NCBI GenBank assembly: GCA_964534315.1
Contig: CAZHOV010000247.1
Span: forward strand, 1 to 5,354
Origin: CAZHOV01 sp964534315
GTDB taxonomy: Bacteria; Bacteroidota; Bacteroidia; Chitinophagales; Saprospiraceae
Reading direction: 5' to 3'
DNA: 5,354 bases
Shown here piece after piece: positions 1-5,227 of this stretch. Every line of letters begins with the position of its first letter. Position 1 is the stretch's first letter. Below the pieces are notes generated by a model that worked only from the letters and a program-made list of their open reading frames with translations, did no database searches and was not told the DNA's origin. A program made the position numbers and the translations under genes.

Positions 1-36
1 CAAATTCAAGAGTTCTTACAACAAATGCTTGAATAG
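1..36 (+). CDS. C-terminal end of an unidentified upstream gene (partial)
   Basis: Frame 1 from the first base reads QIQEFLQQMLE followed by TAG at 34-36. The peptide is rich in Gln, Glu and Leu with hydrophobic residues spaced as in an amphipathic helix, which is a common kind of protein C-terminus. The other two forward frames also stop soon, so openness alone is no evidence. The call rests on the protein-like composition and on the low-complexity repeat starting right at the stop codon. No family can be named from 11 residues. The short stretch could also be non-coding. Confidence 0.42.
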   Translation, partial: QIQEFLQQMLE

Positions 37-61
37 TTTTCCGTAGTTTTCAATATTTTCC
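34..61. repeat. Degenerate left edge of the 8-bp array
   Basis: Three diverged copies of the downstream repeat word lie here (TAGTTTTCC, GTAGTTTTC, AATATTTTCC). They are 9-10 bp long, so they break the strict 8-bp phase that starts at 62. The putative upstream stop codon TAG (34-36) forms the start of the first copy. Confidence 0.6.
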
Positions 62-373
62 CATTTTCCCATTTTCCTATTTTCCTATTTTCCTATTTTC
101 CTATTTTCCCATTTTCCCATTTTCCCGTTTTCCCATTTTCCCGTTTTCCCATTTTCCTATTTTCCTATTTTCCCATTTTCCCATTTTCCCATTTTCCCGT
201 TTTCCCATTTTCCCATTTTCCCATTTTCCCATTTTCCCGTTTTCCCGTTTTCCCGTTTTCCCATTTTCCCATTTTCCTAAATTCCTAAATTCCCATTTTC
301 CTAAATTCCCATTTTCCTAAATTCCCATTTTCCCATTTTCTAGTTTTCCTAAATTCCCATTTTCCTGTCTTCC
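62..373. repeat. 8-bp tandem repeat array, 39 units, consensus CATTTTCC
   Basis: From 62 to 373 the sequence divides without slippage into 39 units of 8 bp. By hand count there are 19 CATTTTCC, 6 TATTTTCC, 6 CGTTTTCC, 5 TAAATTCC and 3 single variants (CATTTTCT at 334, AGTTTTCC at 342, TGTCTTCC at 366). Variation sits mostly in the first two bases, plus the TAAA form. Because 8 is not a multiple of 3 and several units carry TAA or TAG, it is unlikely to code for protein. The minus strand reads GGGAAAAT repeatedly, giving evenly spaced G-tracts. It fills the space between the upstream stop and the leader of the beta-helix gene. Possible roles include a structured DNA region, a slippage-prone spacer or simply neutral microsatellite-like expansion. 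Confidence 0.95.
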
Positions 374-482
374 TGTCCTCTTTTTTCCTCCTTGGGGGGT
401 TACCTTCCGGCTGGTAATGGTATAAAGTGTCGATTAATGACCGGTCAATAACATTCATTACCAAAAAAATAATAATTGAATC
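374..482 (+). promoter_or_regulatory. Leader of the beta-helix lipoprotein gene with nested inverted repeats
   Basis: This stretch must hold the promoter and 5' leader of the gene starting at 483. No convincing TAnnTTTG (-7) box of the Bacteroidota type is visible. It contains TGGTAATG (412-419) matched perfectly by CATTACCA (456-463). Between these arms lies the perfect palindrome TGACCGGTCA (438-447), which extends to TTAATGACCGGTCAATAA (434-451) with one A-A mismatch. A shorter competing pair, TTACC (400-404) and GGTAA (413-417), shares an arm with the outer repeat. The last 20 bases are A-rich with no Shine-Dalgarno sequence, as usual in Bacteroidota. An operator for a dimeric repressor or a structured 5' UTR would both fit, and neither is shown. 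Confidence 0.4.
438..447. promoter_or_regulatory. Perfect 10-bp palindrome, candidate operator
   Basis: TGACCGGTCA is identical on both strands and sits about 35 bp before the start codon at 483. After one A-A mismatch on either side, three more pairs extend the symmetry to 434-451. Symmetry of this size is typical of a dimeric regulator site, but no regulator gene is in the window to pair with it. Confidence 0.35.
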
Positions 483-1550
483 ATGAAAAACCTAATTTTT
501 CTTGTAGCAGGAATCTTTTGCATTTCTTTAATCACGCTAACATCTTGTGAGAATGACGATTTTAATACAATGGTTGATTCTGATAATTCTACTTTAAATA
601 ACATGAGTGATCTGGTAGAAATCCCCGCTGGGTCTGTCGATGAACTTGAGAGTGCATTAGATCAGGTAGAAAAGGGCGGAACCATTCGCTTTTTAAGTGG
701 TGAACACACGTTGAACTCTATGGTAACCGTAGACAAAGAAGTATGTATTGAAGGTGAAGACGGTGCTGTTATCAGAACGGCTGCTCCTCTGGGATACGAT
801 GCAAACGGTGCAGTAAGTGTAGTATTAAATGTTTATAAAACCAAAGATGTAAAGATCAAGAATCTAACCTTCCGGCCGATCGAAGGATCCGGTGGAACTC
901 CAGTTCTATTTGAAGGATCAAAGGATGGTTTGGTAGAAGGATGTGATTTCAAAGATTACCAGTTTTCTGTTCTTGTAGAGGATTCTAAAGACATGGTGAT
1001 CAAGGATAATATGATCGTGGGTGCTCCGGATTGGCAAAATGAACCTCCGGTAGAAGTGCACGGTATCATTATAGTCAATGGAAAAGATGCAAGGGTAGAA
1101 GGAAATGACATCTCTAATACCTTTTTTGGATTATGGGCTTGTGACAAAGACGGCATCGCAATCGGAAATAATTTTCATCAAAATGTTATAGGATTAATTC
1201 TTTGCAAGGTACCTCAATCTTTTGTCACTCCCAACGGCACTCAATTAGCGGCTGATTTTTCAGCTACTGAATGGAAGGCAGAGAATAATACTTCTGTAAA
1301 TAACTTTAATGTTGGTATTCTGGTCATTGACGGCGCCAACAATAACCTGGTCCAGAATAATACCTTAAGCGGAAATGCAGCTTATGACATTGAATTAACC
1401 GGAGATACTCAACGCTTTGGTTTTTTAACCCCTTTTAGTTTTGAAAATACCGTCTTTGCAGAACCTGGTCAGACTGTAAAAGACTGCGGAGTTGATAATA
1501 CGGTAACAGGAGGCATTCTGATCGATACCACTCAAGACCCTTGTAATTAA
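483..1550 (+). CDS. Surface-exposed right-handed parallel beta-helix lipoprotein
   Basis: This 355-residue protein has a classic lipoprotein signal peptide: Lys at 3, a hydrophobic core at 4-18, and lipobox LTSC with Cys22 as the lipidated residue. The next residues, ENDDFN, resemble the Bacteroidota surface-export signal (for example the SDDFE type), so the protein probably ends up on the outer face of the outer membrane. A Ser/Asn-rich linker (about 27-45) precedes a start typical of beta-helix proteins: a cap helix (VDELESALDQV, 52-62), then GGTIRFLSGEH and a first strand layer ending in IEGEDGAVI. Repeated rungs follow, such as KDVKIKNLTF (121-130), KDMVIKDNMIVG (169-180), KDARVEGNDISN (201-212) and NNNLVQNNTLSGN (286-298). 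These are PbH1-like coils in the pectin-lyase fold. Such folds often bind or cleave polysaccharides, but I see no recognisable catalytic set, so no substrate is assigned. The start at 483 is chosen because the signal peptide begins there. Cys335 and Cys354 near the C-terminus could pair. The gene ends before a strong terminator. Confidence 0.88.
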   Translation: MKNLIFLVAGIFCISLITLTSCENDDFNTMVDSDNSTLNNMSDLVEIPAGSVDELESALDQVEKGGTIRFLSGEHTLNSMVTVDKEVCIEGEDGAVIRTAAPLGYDANGAVSVVLNVYKTKDVKIKNLTFRPIEGSGGTPVLFEGSKDGLVEGCDFKDYQFSVLVEDSKDMVIKDNMIVGAPDWQNEPPVEVHGIIIVNGKDARVEGNDISNTFFGLWACDKDGIAIGNNFHQNVIGLILCKVPQSFVTPNGTQLAADFSATEWKAENNTSVNNFNVGILVIDGANNNLVQNNTLSGNAAYDIELTGDTQRFGFLTPFSFENTVFAEPGQTVKDCGVDNTVTGGILIDTTQDPCN

Positions 1551-1580
1551 TATTCGATTTAGGAATCTATAATTTAGAAT

Positions 1581-1618
1581 AAAATCCAGCAGGTTTTTAA
1601 AAACCTGCTGGATTTTTT
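1581..1618 (+). terminator. Strong intrinsic terminator: perfect 36-bp palindrome plus T-run
   Basis: The arms 1581-1598 and 1599-1616 are exact reverse complements, with core CCAGCAGG / CCTGCTGG and A/T ends. The right arm runs into six T (1613-1618). It starts 31 bases after the stop of the beta-helix gene and should end its transcript. The left arm begins AAAAT, so the minus strand also has a short T-run and the structure may work weakly in both directions. In RNA the A/U centre would open into a small loop. Confidence 0.88.
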
Positions 1619-1625
1619 ATATTTA
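1595..1625 (+). promoter_or_regulatory. Weak candidate Bacteroidota-type promoter for the CHAT gene
   Basis: TATATTTA at 1618-1625 matches five of the six fixed bases of the Bacteroidota -7 box TAnnTTTG. TTTT at 1595-1598 lies 19 bases upstream, where the TTTG-type -33 box is expected, but it lacks the G. If used, transcription would start near 1632 and give a leader of about 28 bases. The site overlaps the terminator palindrome. In DNA this AT-rich such a match can arise by chance. Confidence 0.3.
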
Positions 1626-1659
1626 AAGAGTATTCTTCGATTGAAATAAAAAAAACAAC

Positions 1660-4600
1660 ATGAAAACCAGTTCCCCTATGCTCTTTTTCCCATTTCTAAT
1701 TCTTTCTTGCTCCCTTTTTAGTCAGGAGAATCAAGAACATGAATTTGATCTCATCCCCGGAGCTATTGAACTGGACCGAGACGTAGAGATGAATGACTCG
1801 TTGTATTCGGTAGATTCGGCTTATGTGGTGGAGCAGTATGCTTTGGCTTGGAAATTATCTAACGCACAAAGATTTGAAGAATTTAAAGAACTGTTATTAC
1901 GAGAACATGTAAGAGTCAGAGATTTGATTGAATATAAGCTTGATACCTTGTTATTTGAGATTTATATCAACTTTTTTGGAGGATTAGCTTGGGCCAATAG
2001 AGCCATAGGGCAATACGAAGGAAACACTGAATTGGCGAAAAAAAGTTTGAACTTATTTTTGAATTACTATGGGGAAGGAAACCAACGCTATCATGAAAAT
2101 ATGAATATCGTTGCTGCTGCTTATAAACAAATAGGTGATATAGAGCAGGCCTTAAAATATTATAAAAAATGTCTGGAACTCTTAAAAATATATTACCCTC
2201 CTGGTCATAGGCTTGATTATTATCCATTTAACAATTTTGGTAATATCATCATCACTTATCGTGATGTAGGAGAATATAATAGAGCTATTTATTATGGAAA
2301 AAAGAGTGTGGAGCTGGCTAAAGAAAGGAAAATGGAACATGAAGCTCTATTTTCGAAAGTATGGTTAGGATTGGATTACTTAGATAATAATCAAAAACTA
2401 AAGGCATTTGAACTAGAGAAGCAATTAGAACATGAAATAAAAGGTTATGCTCAAAAAAAGAATGCTGAAAAATATGTTGAACTGGAATATTTATTATTGA
2501 AAAGCCGAGTCTTTTTTGCGAAAGGAAATACTGCTGCAGCTCTTGAGAAATTGAAAGAATTTTTTGTCTTAAATGGAAAAATTTATGACAAAGATTCTAA
2601 TTCTAAATATTACATAGGTAAGACAAAATATTTGTGGCAAAAGGCCAAATACCTGGCAACTTATGATTTTGACAAGGCTATTAAAGTATATAAAAATTTA
2701 ATTTATACAATTGCTGATTATTATGGTCCAAAGAATAATCAAATTTTTGAGGCCTACCACCAATTAGCCCTTCTCTATCTAGAGACCGGCCAGATCGAAA
2801 AGATGCTGATCAATCACCAAAAGGTATTGAATATTTTTGATAGTCGTTTCAAGGAAGATGATTTACTGAACACACCTGAATCGATCAATCAGAATTATGG
2901 CATTCCTTTTTTACGAGCACTTATTCTAAAAACGGAAGGATTAATAGAATTTGCTCAGGTTAATGAAAATTCCAAGGATATTCATGCTGCTGCGTTGAAT
3001 ACGCTTCGCTTAGCGGAAGAAGTGGCAGAGGGCCTCAGGTGGGAAACGCAGTGGCGTTCCTCCAAATTAAGAATGGGCAAATGGTCTAATCGAATAGCGG
3101 ATAATTACATTCATATCTACAACCAATTATATCATAAGACAGGAAATCAGGATTATCTTGAAAAAGCCTTTCAGCAATCCCAGAGAAATAAGGCGACTTT
3201 GATGATGGCGGGACTACAGGAAGCCAAAGTCAAATCATTTTTAGGAATTCCAGACACTGTTCTGGAAAAAGAGGCAGCCTTTAAAAAAGATATTTCCATC
3301 TATCACAAACAAATCTATGACGGAAGATTAAGGGAGCAACCCAATGATTCGTTGCTTGGCGCCTGGGAAACACAACTTTTAGCACTAAATAATCAATACC
3401 AGGAATTTCAAAAAGATTTAGAGCAACGGTATCCCAAATATCATGAATTAAAATACAAGTTTCCCGTATATTCGGTGGCTGACATTCAACAAACACTGGA
3501 ACCCGAGGAAGCCCTGATCGAATATTTTGCAGGGGACTCCAGTGTTTATGCTTTTCTGCTGACTCCCTCGACTTTTGAAACCATTGAATTGGATCATAAG
3601 AACATAAAGAAATATTACAATCGCCTCCATGGGCAACTCCATGAATACGAACCGACCATTCTTTCTGATCAAGAACAACAAATTCAATTCGATCAATTCG
3701 CTGAGGTGGCCTACGGGCTTTATCAGGAGTTGATATATCCTGTATTAACGAATACTGAAGCGGAGCAACTCTATATCATCCCCGACGGCTATTTAGGCCA
3801 TTTACCTTTCCATATACTGCTGACAACACCACCTACAGAAGCTCAAAGAAAAATAAAAGCTTATCCTGAATTGGCCTACTTATTCAACGACTACACCATC
3901 AATCAAGAGTATGCCGTTCAGCTTTTGATGGAGAGAAAAGGCATTCGAAGCCAAAAACCTACCTTAGCCTATGCCGGCTTTGCCCCTGCTTATAGCGGCA
4001 ACGAACTATTTGCCAATAGAAATATGGACACCCTGATGCTCCAAAAATGGTATCCCGAAGTAGCTAGAAACGGCCTTTCAGGCCTTGCTTTTAATCAGCC
4101 CGAGGTAGATTCGGTTGCTGATTATTTTCCTTCCGGGAAAGCCTTTCTGGGAGCGGAGGCGACAGAAGAAAATTTCAAAGCCTACGGCCTGGAAGCTAAG
4201 GTGTTGCACCTCGCCATGCATGCCCTCACCAACGAGGATAATCCGCTTTTTTCTCAATTAATCTTTTCGCAAAATAAGAAGGATACGCTGGAAGATGGTT
4301 TTCTGCATGCTTATGAGCTCTATAATACGCAGCTCAATGCAGAATTGGCGGTACTTAGCGCCTGCAATACGGGCTCCGGACAATTTGCCAAAGGAGAAGG
4401 CATATTGAGTTTGTCCAGGGCCTTCAAATACGCCGGTTGTCCTAATATTGCGATGAGCTTGTGGAAAGCAGATGATAAGGCCACTCATGAGATCATGGTT
4501 GGCTTCTTTAAAAATCTGAAGGATGGAATGGGCAAATCCAGGGCGCTAAAGGAAGCTCAGCGGGCTTATCTGGACAATCATACAGGCCTCAAAACTCACC

Positions 4601-4749
4601 CTTACTACTGGGCGACCTTTATGATGATCGGAGATGATGCGCCGTTGTCCGGTGGTGGAATGCCCTGGTGGGGGTGGGGAGGTCTGGTTATATTAGTCGG
4701 TTTGATAGGCTGGGGAGTTTGGAGACGACGTAACGATTTAGCGACATAA
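1660..4749 (+). CDS. Secreted, membrane-anchored TPR-CHAT (caspase-like) protein
   Basis: This 1029-residue protein starts with a signal peptide (hydrophobic 7-20, probable type I cleavage in LFS-QEN after Ser21). LSC at 15-17 could be read as a poor lipobox, but I favour type I. Residues about 50-525 form an alpha-helical TPR solenoid, clearest at 147-176, 191-221 and 360-394, closing with the helix SQRNKATLMMAGLQEAK (507-523) usual before CHAT domains. A helical linker (about 535-595) leads to a complete CHAT domain at about 600-992: ALIEYFAGDSSVYAFLL (618-634), IIPDGYLGHLPFHILL (706-721), HLAMHA with catalytic His854, PLFSQLIFS (862-870), LSACNTG with catalytic Cys902, GEGILSLSRAFKYAG (912-926) and YYWATFMMIG (982-991). 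CHAT is a caspase/separase-like cysteine peptidase fold. Both dyad residues are present, so it may be an active protease, but its substrate is unknown. A Gly/Trp-rich stretch, one membrane helix (about 1005-1021) and RRR follow, giving a periplasmic body and a cytosolic tail. The leader is A-rich without Shine-Dalgarno. Codons 68-364 are markedly AT-rich. The last five codons lie in an 8-bp repeat. Confidence 0.92.
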   Translation: MKTSSPMLFFPFLILSCSLFSQENQEHEFDLIPGAIELDRDVEMNDSLYSVDSAYVVEQYALAWKLSNAQRFEEFKELLLREHVRVRDLIEYKLDTLLFEIYINFFGGLAWANRAIGQYEGNTELAKKSLNLFLNYYGEGNQRYHENMNIVAAAYKQIGDIEQALKYYKKCLELLKIYYPPGHRLDYYPFNNFGNIIITYRDVGEYNRAIYYGKKSVELAKERKMEHEALFSKVWLGLDYLDNNQKLKAFELEKQLEHEIKGYAQKKNAEKYVELEYLLLKSRVFFAKGNTAAALEKLKEFFVLNGKIYDKDSNSKYYIGKTKYLWQKAKYLATYDFDKAIKVYKNLIYTIADYYGPKNNQIFEAYHQLALLYLETGQIEKMLINHQKVLNIFDSRFKEDDLLNTPESINQNYGIPFLRALILKTEGLIEFAQVNENSKDIHAAALNTLRLAEEVAEGLRWETQWRSSKLRMGKWSNRIADNYIHIYNQLYHKTGNQDYLEKAFQQSQRNKATLMMAGLQEAKVKSFLGIPDTVLEKEAAFKKDISIYHKQIYDGRLREQPNDSLLGAWETQLLALNNQYQEFQKDLEQRYPKYHELKYKFPVYSVADIQQTLEPEEALIEYFAGDSSVYAFLLTPSTFETIELDHKNIKKYYNRLHGQLHEYEPTILSDQEQQIQFDQFAEVAYGLYQELIYPVLTNTEAEQLYIIPDGYLGHLPFHILLTTPPTEAQRKIKAYPELAYLFNDYTINQEYAVQLLMERKGIRSQKPTLAYAGFAPAYSGNELFANRNMDTLMLQKWYPEVARNGLSGLAFNQPEVDSVADYFPSGKAFLGAEATEENFKAYGLEAKVLHLAMHALTNEDNPLFSQLIFSQNKKDTLEDGFLHAYELYNTQLNAELAVLSACNTGSGQFAKGEGILSLSRAFKYAGCPNIAMSLWKADDKATHEIMVGFFKNLKDGMGKSRALKEAQRAYLDNHTGLKTHPYYWATFMMIGDDAPLSGGGMPWWGWGGLVILVGLIGWGVWRRRNDLAT

Positions 4750-4764
4750 TGAGGTAGCGACTTA
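4731..4764. repeat. Degenerate 8-bp array, left part, overlapping the end of the CHAT gene
   Basis: Four units fit the pattern TA(A/G)CGAYN: TAACGATT (4731), TAGCGACA (4739), TAATGAGG (4747, diverged) and TAGCGACT (4755). A fifth unit is cut after TA at 4763-4764. The stop codon TAA (4747-4749) is the start of the third unit, and the last residues NDLAT of the CHAT protein are encoded by the array. The array continues at 4924 after the hairpin element. Confidence 0.65.
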
Positions 4765-4922
4765 GGGGTTGCGCAATAATAAGTTACTCAGAATAGACGA
4801 AGTTATTTTGTGCGCTAACAAGGCAAAAAACGTAACCATAGTGGGGTTACGGTGAGGCTTTTTAACGAAGTTAGCGTGCAAAAGAACGAGACTAAATGGG
4901 TAAGTTATTGTTGTGCAAGCCC
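4765..4922 (+). mobile_element. 158-bp MITE-like imperfect hairpin element
   Basis: Almost the whole segment folds back on itself. The outer arms (4765-4790 and the matching right end up to 4922) agree at 21 of 26 positions. An inner arm TTTTGTGCGCTAAC (4806-4819) pairs with GTTAGCGTGCAAAA (4870-4883). An apical stem CGTAACC (4831-4837) / GGTTACG (4845-4851) closes a 7-base loop. TTA flanks both ends (4762-4764 and 4923-4925) as a direct repeat. It contains no ORF of note. This architecture fits a non-autonomous element mobilised by a transposase in trans. A dispersed structured RNA is the alternative. I do not recognise the family. Confidence 0.62.
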
Positions 4923-4923
4923 T

Positions 4924-4939
4924 TAGCGATATAACGACA
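4924..4939. repeat. Degenerate 8-bp array, right part
   Basis: TAGCGATA and TAACGACA are two further units of the array seen at 4731-4764. They are in phase with it only if the 158-bp element plus one TTA copy is removed. A partial reverse-oriented echo, GATATCGTT, occurs at 4956-4964. Confidence 0.55.
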
Positions 4940-5017
4940 AGTTGTGTTGAGCTAGGATATCGTTGGTTACCTATAGTGCAAATGACGGGTTAAAATAGCT
5001 GCATAGCAGCGGCATAC
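4940..5017. other. Intergenic stretch with one small hairpin
   Basis: No gene is seen here. The only local structure is GCTGC (4998-5002) / GCAGC (5006-5010) around an ATA loop. It is too short to interpret and has no T-run after it. Confidence 0.5.
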
Positions 5018-5050
5018 CCTAGCCGGCGGCGTGAGCCGCTGGGGAGGAAT
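5018..5050. repeat. GC-rich hairpin repeat with GTGA tetraloop
   Basis: CCGGCGGC (5023-5030) pairs with GCCGCTGG (5035-5042) across the loop GTGA, a GNRA-type tetraloop, with one G-T wobble. The hairpin sits between CCTAGCC (5018-5024) and GGGGAGGAAT (5041-5050), the same flanks as the hairpin at 5160-5184. It resembles REP-like intergenic repeats. No T-run follows, so it is a poor intrinsic terminator. Confidence 0.6.
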
Positions 5051-5064
5051 ATCAATTAGCAAAA

Positions 5065-5078
5065 GCCCCTGTAGGGGC
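5065..5078. repeat. Short GC-rich palindromic repeat GCCCCTGTAGGGGC
   Basis: GCCCCT and AGGGGC are exact reverse complements around GT. Short G/C palindromes of this kind are common between genes in Bacteroidota. On the minus strand the hairpin is followed by TTTT, so it could act as a weak terminator for a convergent gene beyond the right edge. Confidence 0.55.
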
Positions 5079-5159
5079 GGAAGAATAAATGGCTCAAAAA
5101 TTCTTTAGTTGCGATGCAGCTTGAAATCTTTCCACCATGCAGACTAGTTATGAGCCCCA

Positions 5160-5184
5160 CCTAGCCTCCCCAGAGGGGAGGAAT
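5160..5184. repeat. GC-rich hairpin repeat CCTCCCC-AGA-GGGGAGG
   Basis: The arms CCTCCCC (5165-5171) and GGGGAGG (5175-5181) are perfect complements around AGA. The element starts with CCTAGCC and ends with GGGGAGGAAT, exactly as at 5018-5050. It looks like a dispersed intergenic repeat. The following AATTTATAGTTTT is only weakly terminator-like. Confidence 0.6.
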
Positions 5185-5227
5185 TTATAGTTTTAGCCCA
5201 AAAGAGTTGTCTTTCACTATCACTCCA

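Noticed and set aside
62..373. The regular repeats at the left looked at first like a possible CRISPR array.
   Set aside because: Units are 8 bp, contiguous and without spacers. CRISPR repeats are 20-50 bp with unique spacers, and no cas gene is present.
392..422. TTG at 392-394 with TAATGGTA 20 bases later as a promoter for the lipoprotein gene.
   Set aside because: Only TA of the -7 box TAnnTTTG matches, so the spacing is the sole support.
871..893. CCTTC and GAAGG around CGGCCGATC within the beta-helix gene as a hairpin.
   Set aside because: Five pairs inside a coding frame that encodes normal beta-helix rungs; no sign of a separate role.
956..1156. Minus-strand reading frame of 66 codons inside the beta-helix gene.
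   Set aside because: It lies wholly antisense to a clear coding region, and its product has no signal or domain.
3281..3696. Two overlapping minus-strand frames inside the CHAT gene (71 and 82 codons).
   Set aside because: Both are antisense to well-conserved linker and CHAT sequence and show no recognisable protein features.
5091..5156. GGCTCA (5091-5096) and TGAGCC (5151-5156) as the ends of a small RNA.
   Set aside because: Only six pairs close a 54-base interior with no further nested stem, so chance is a sufficient explanation.
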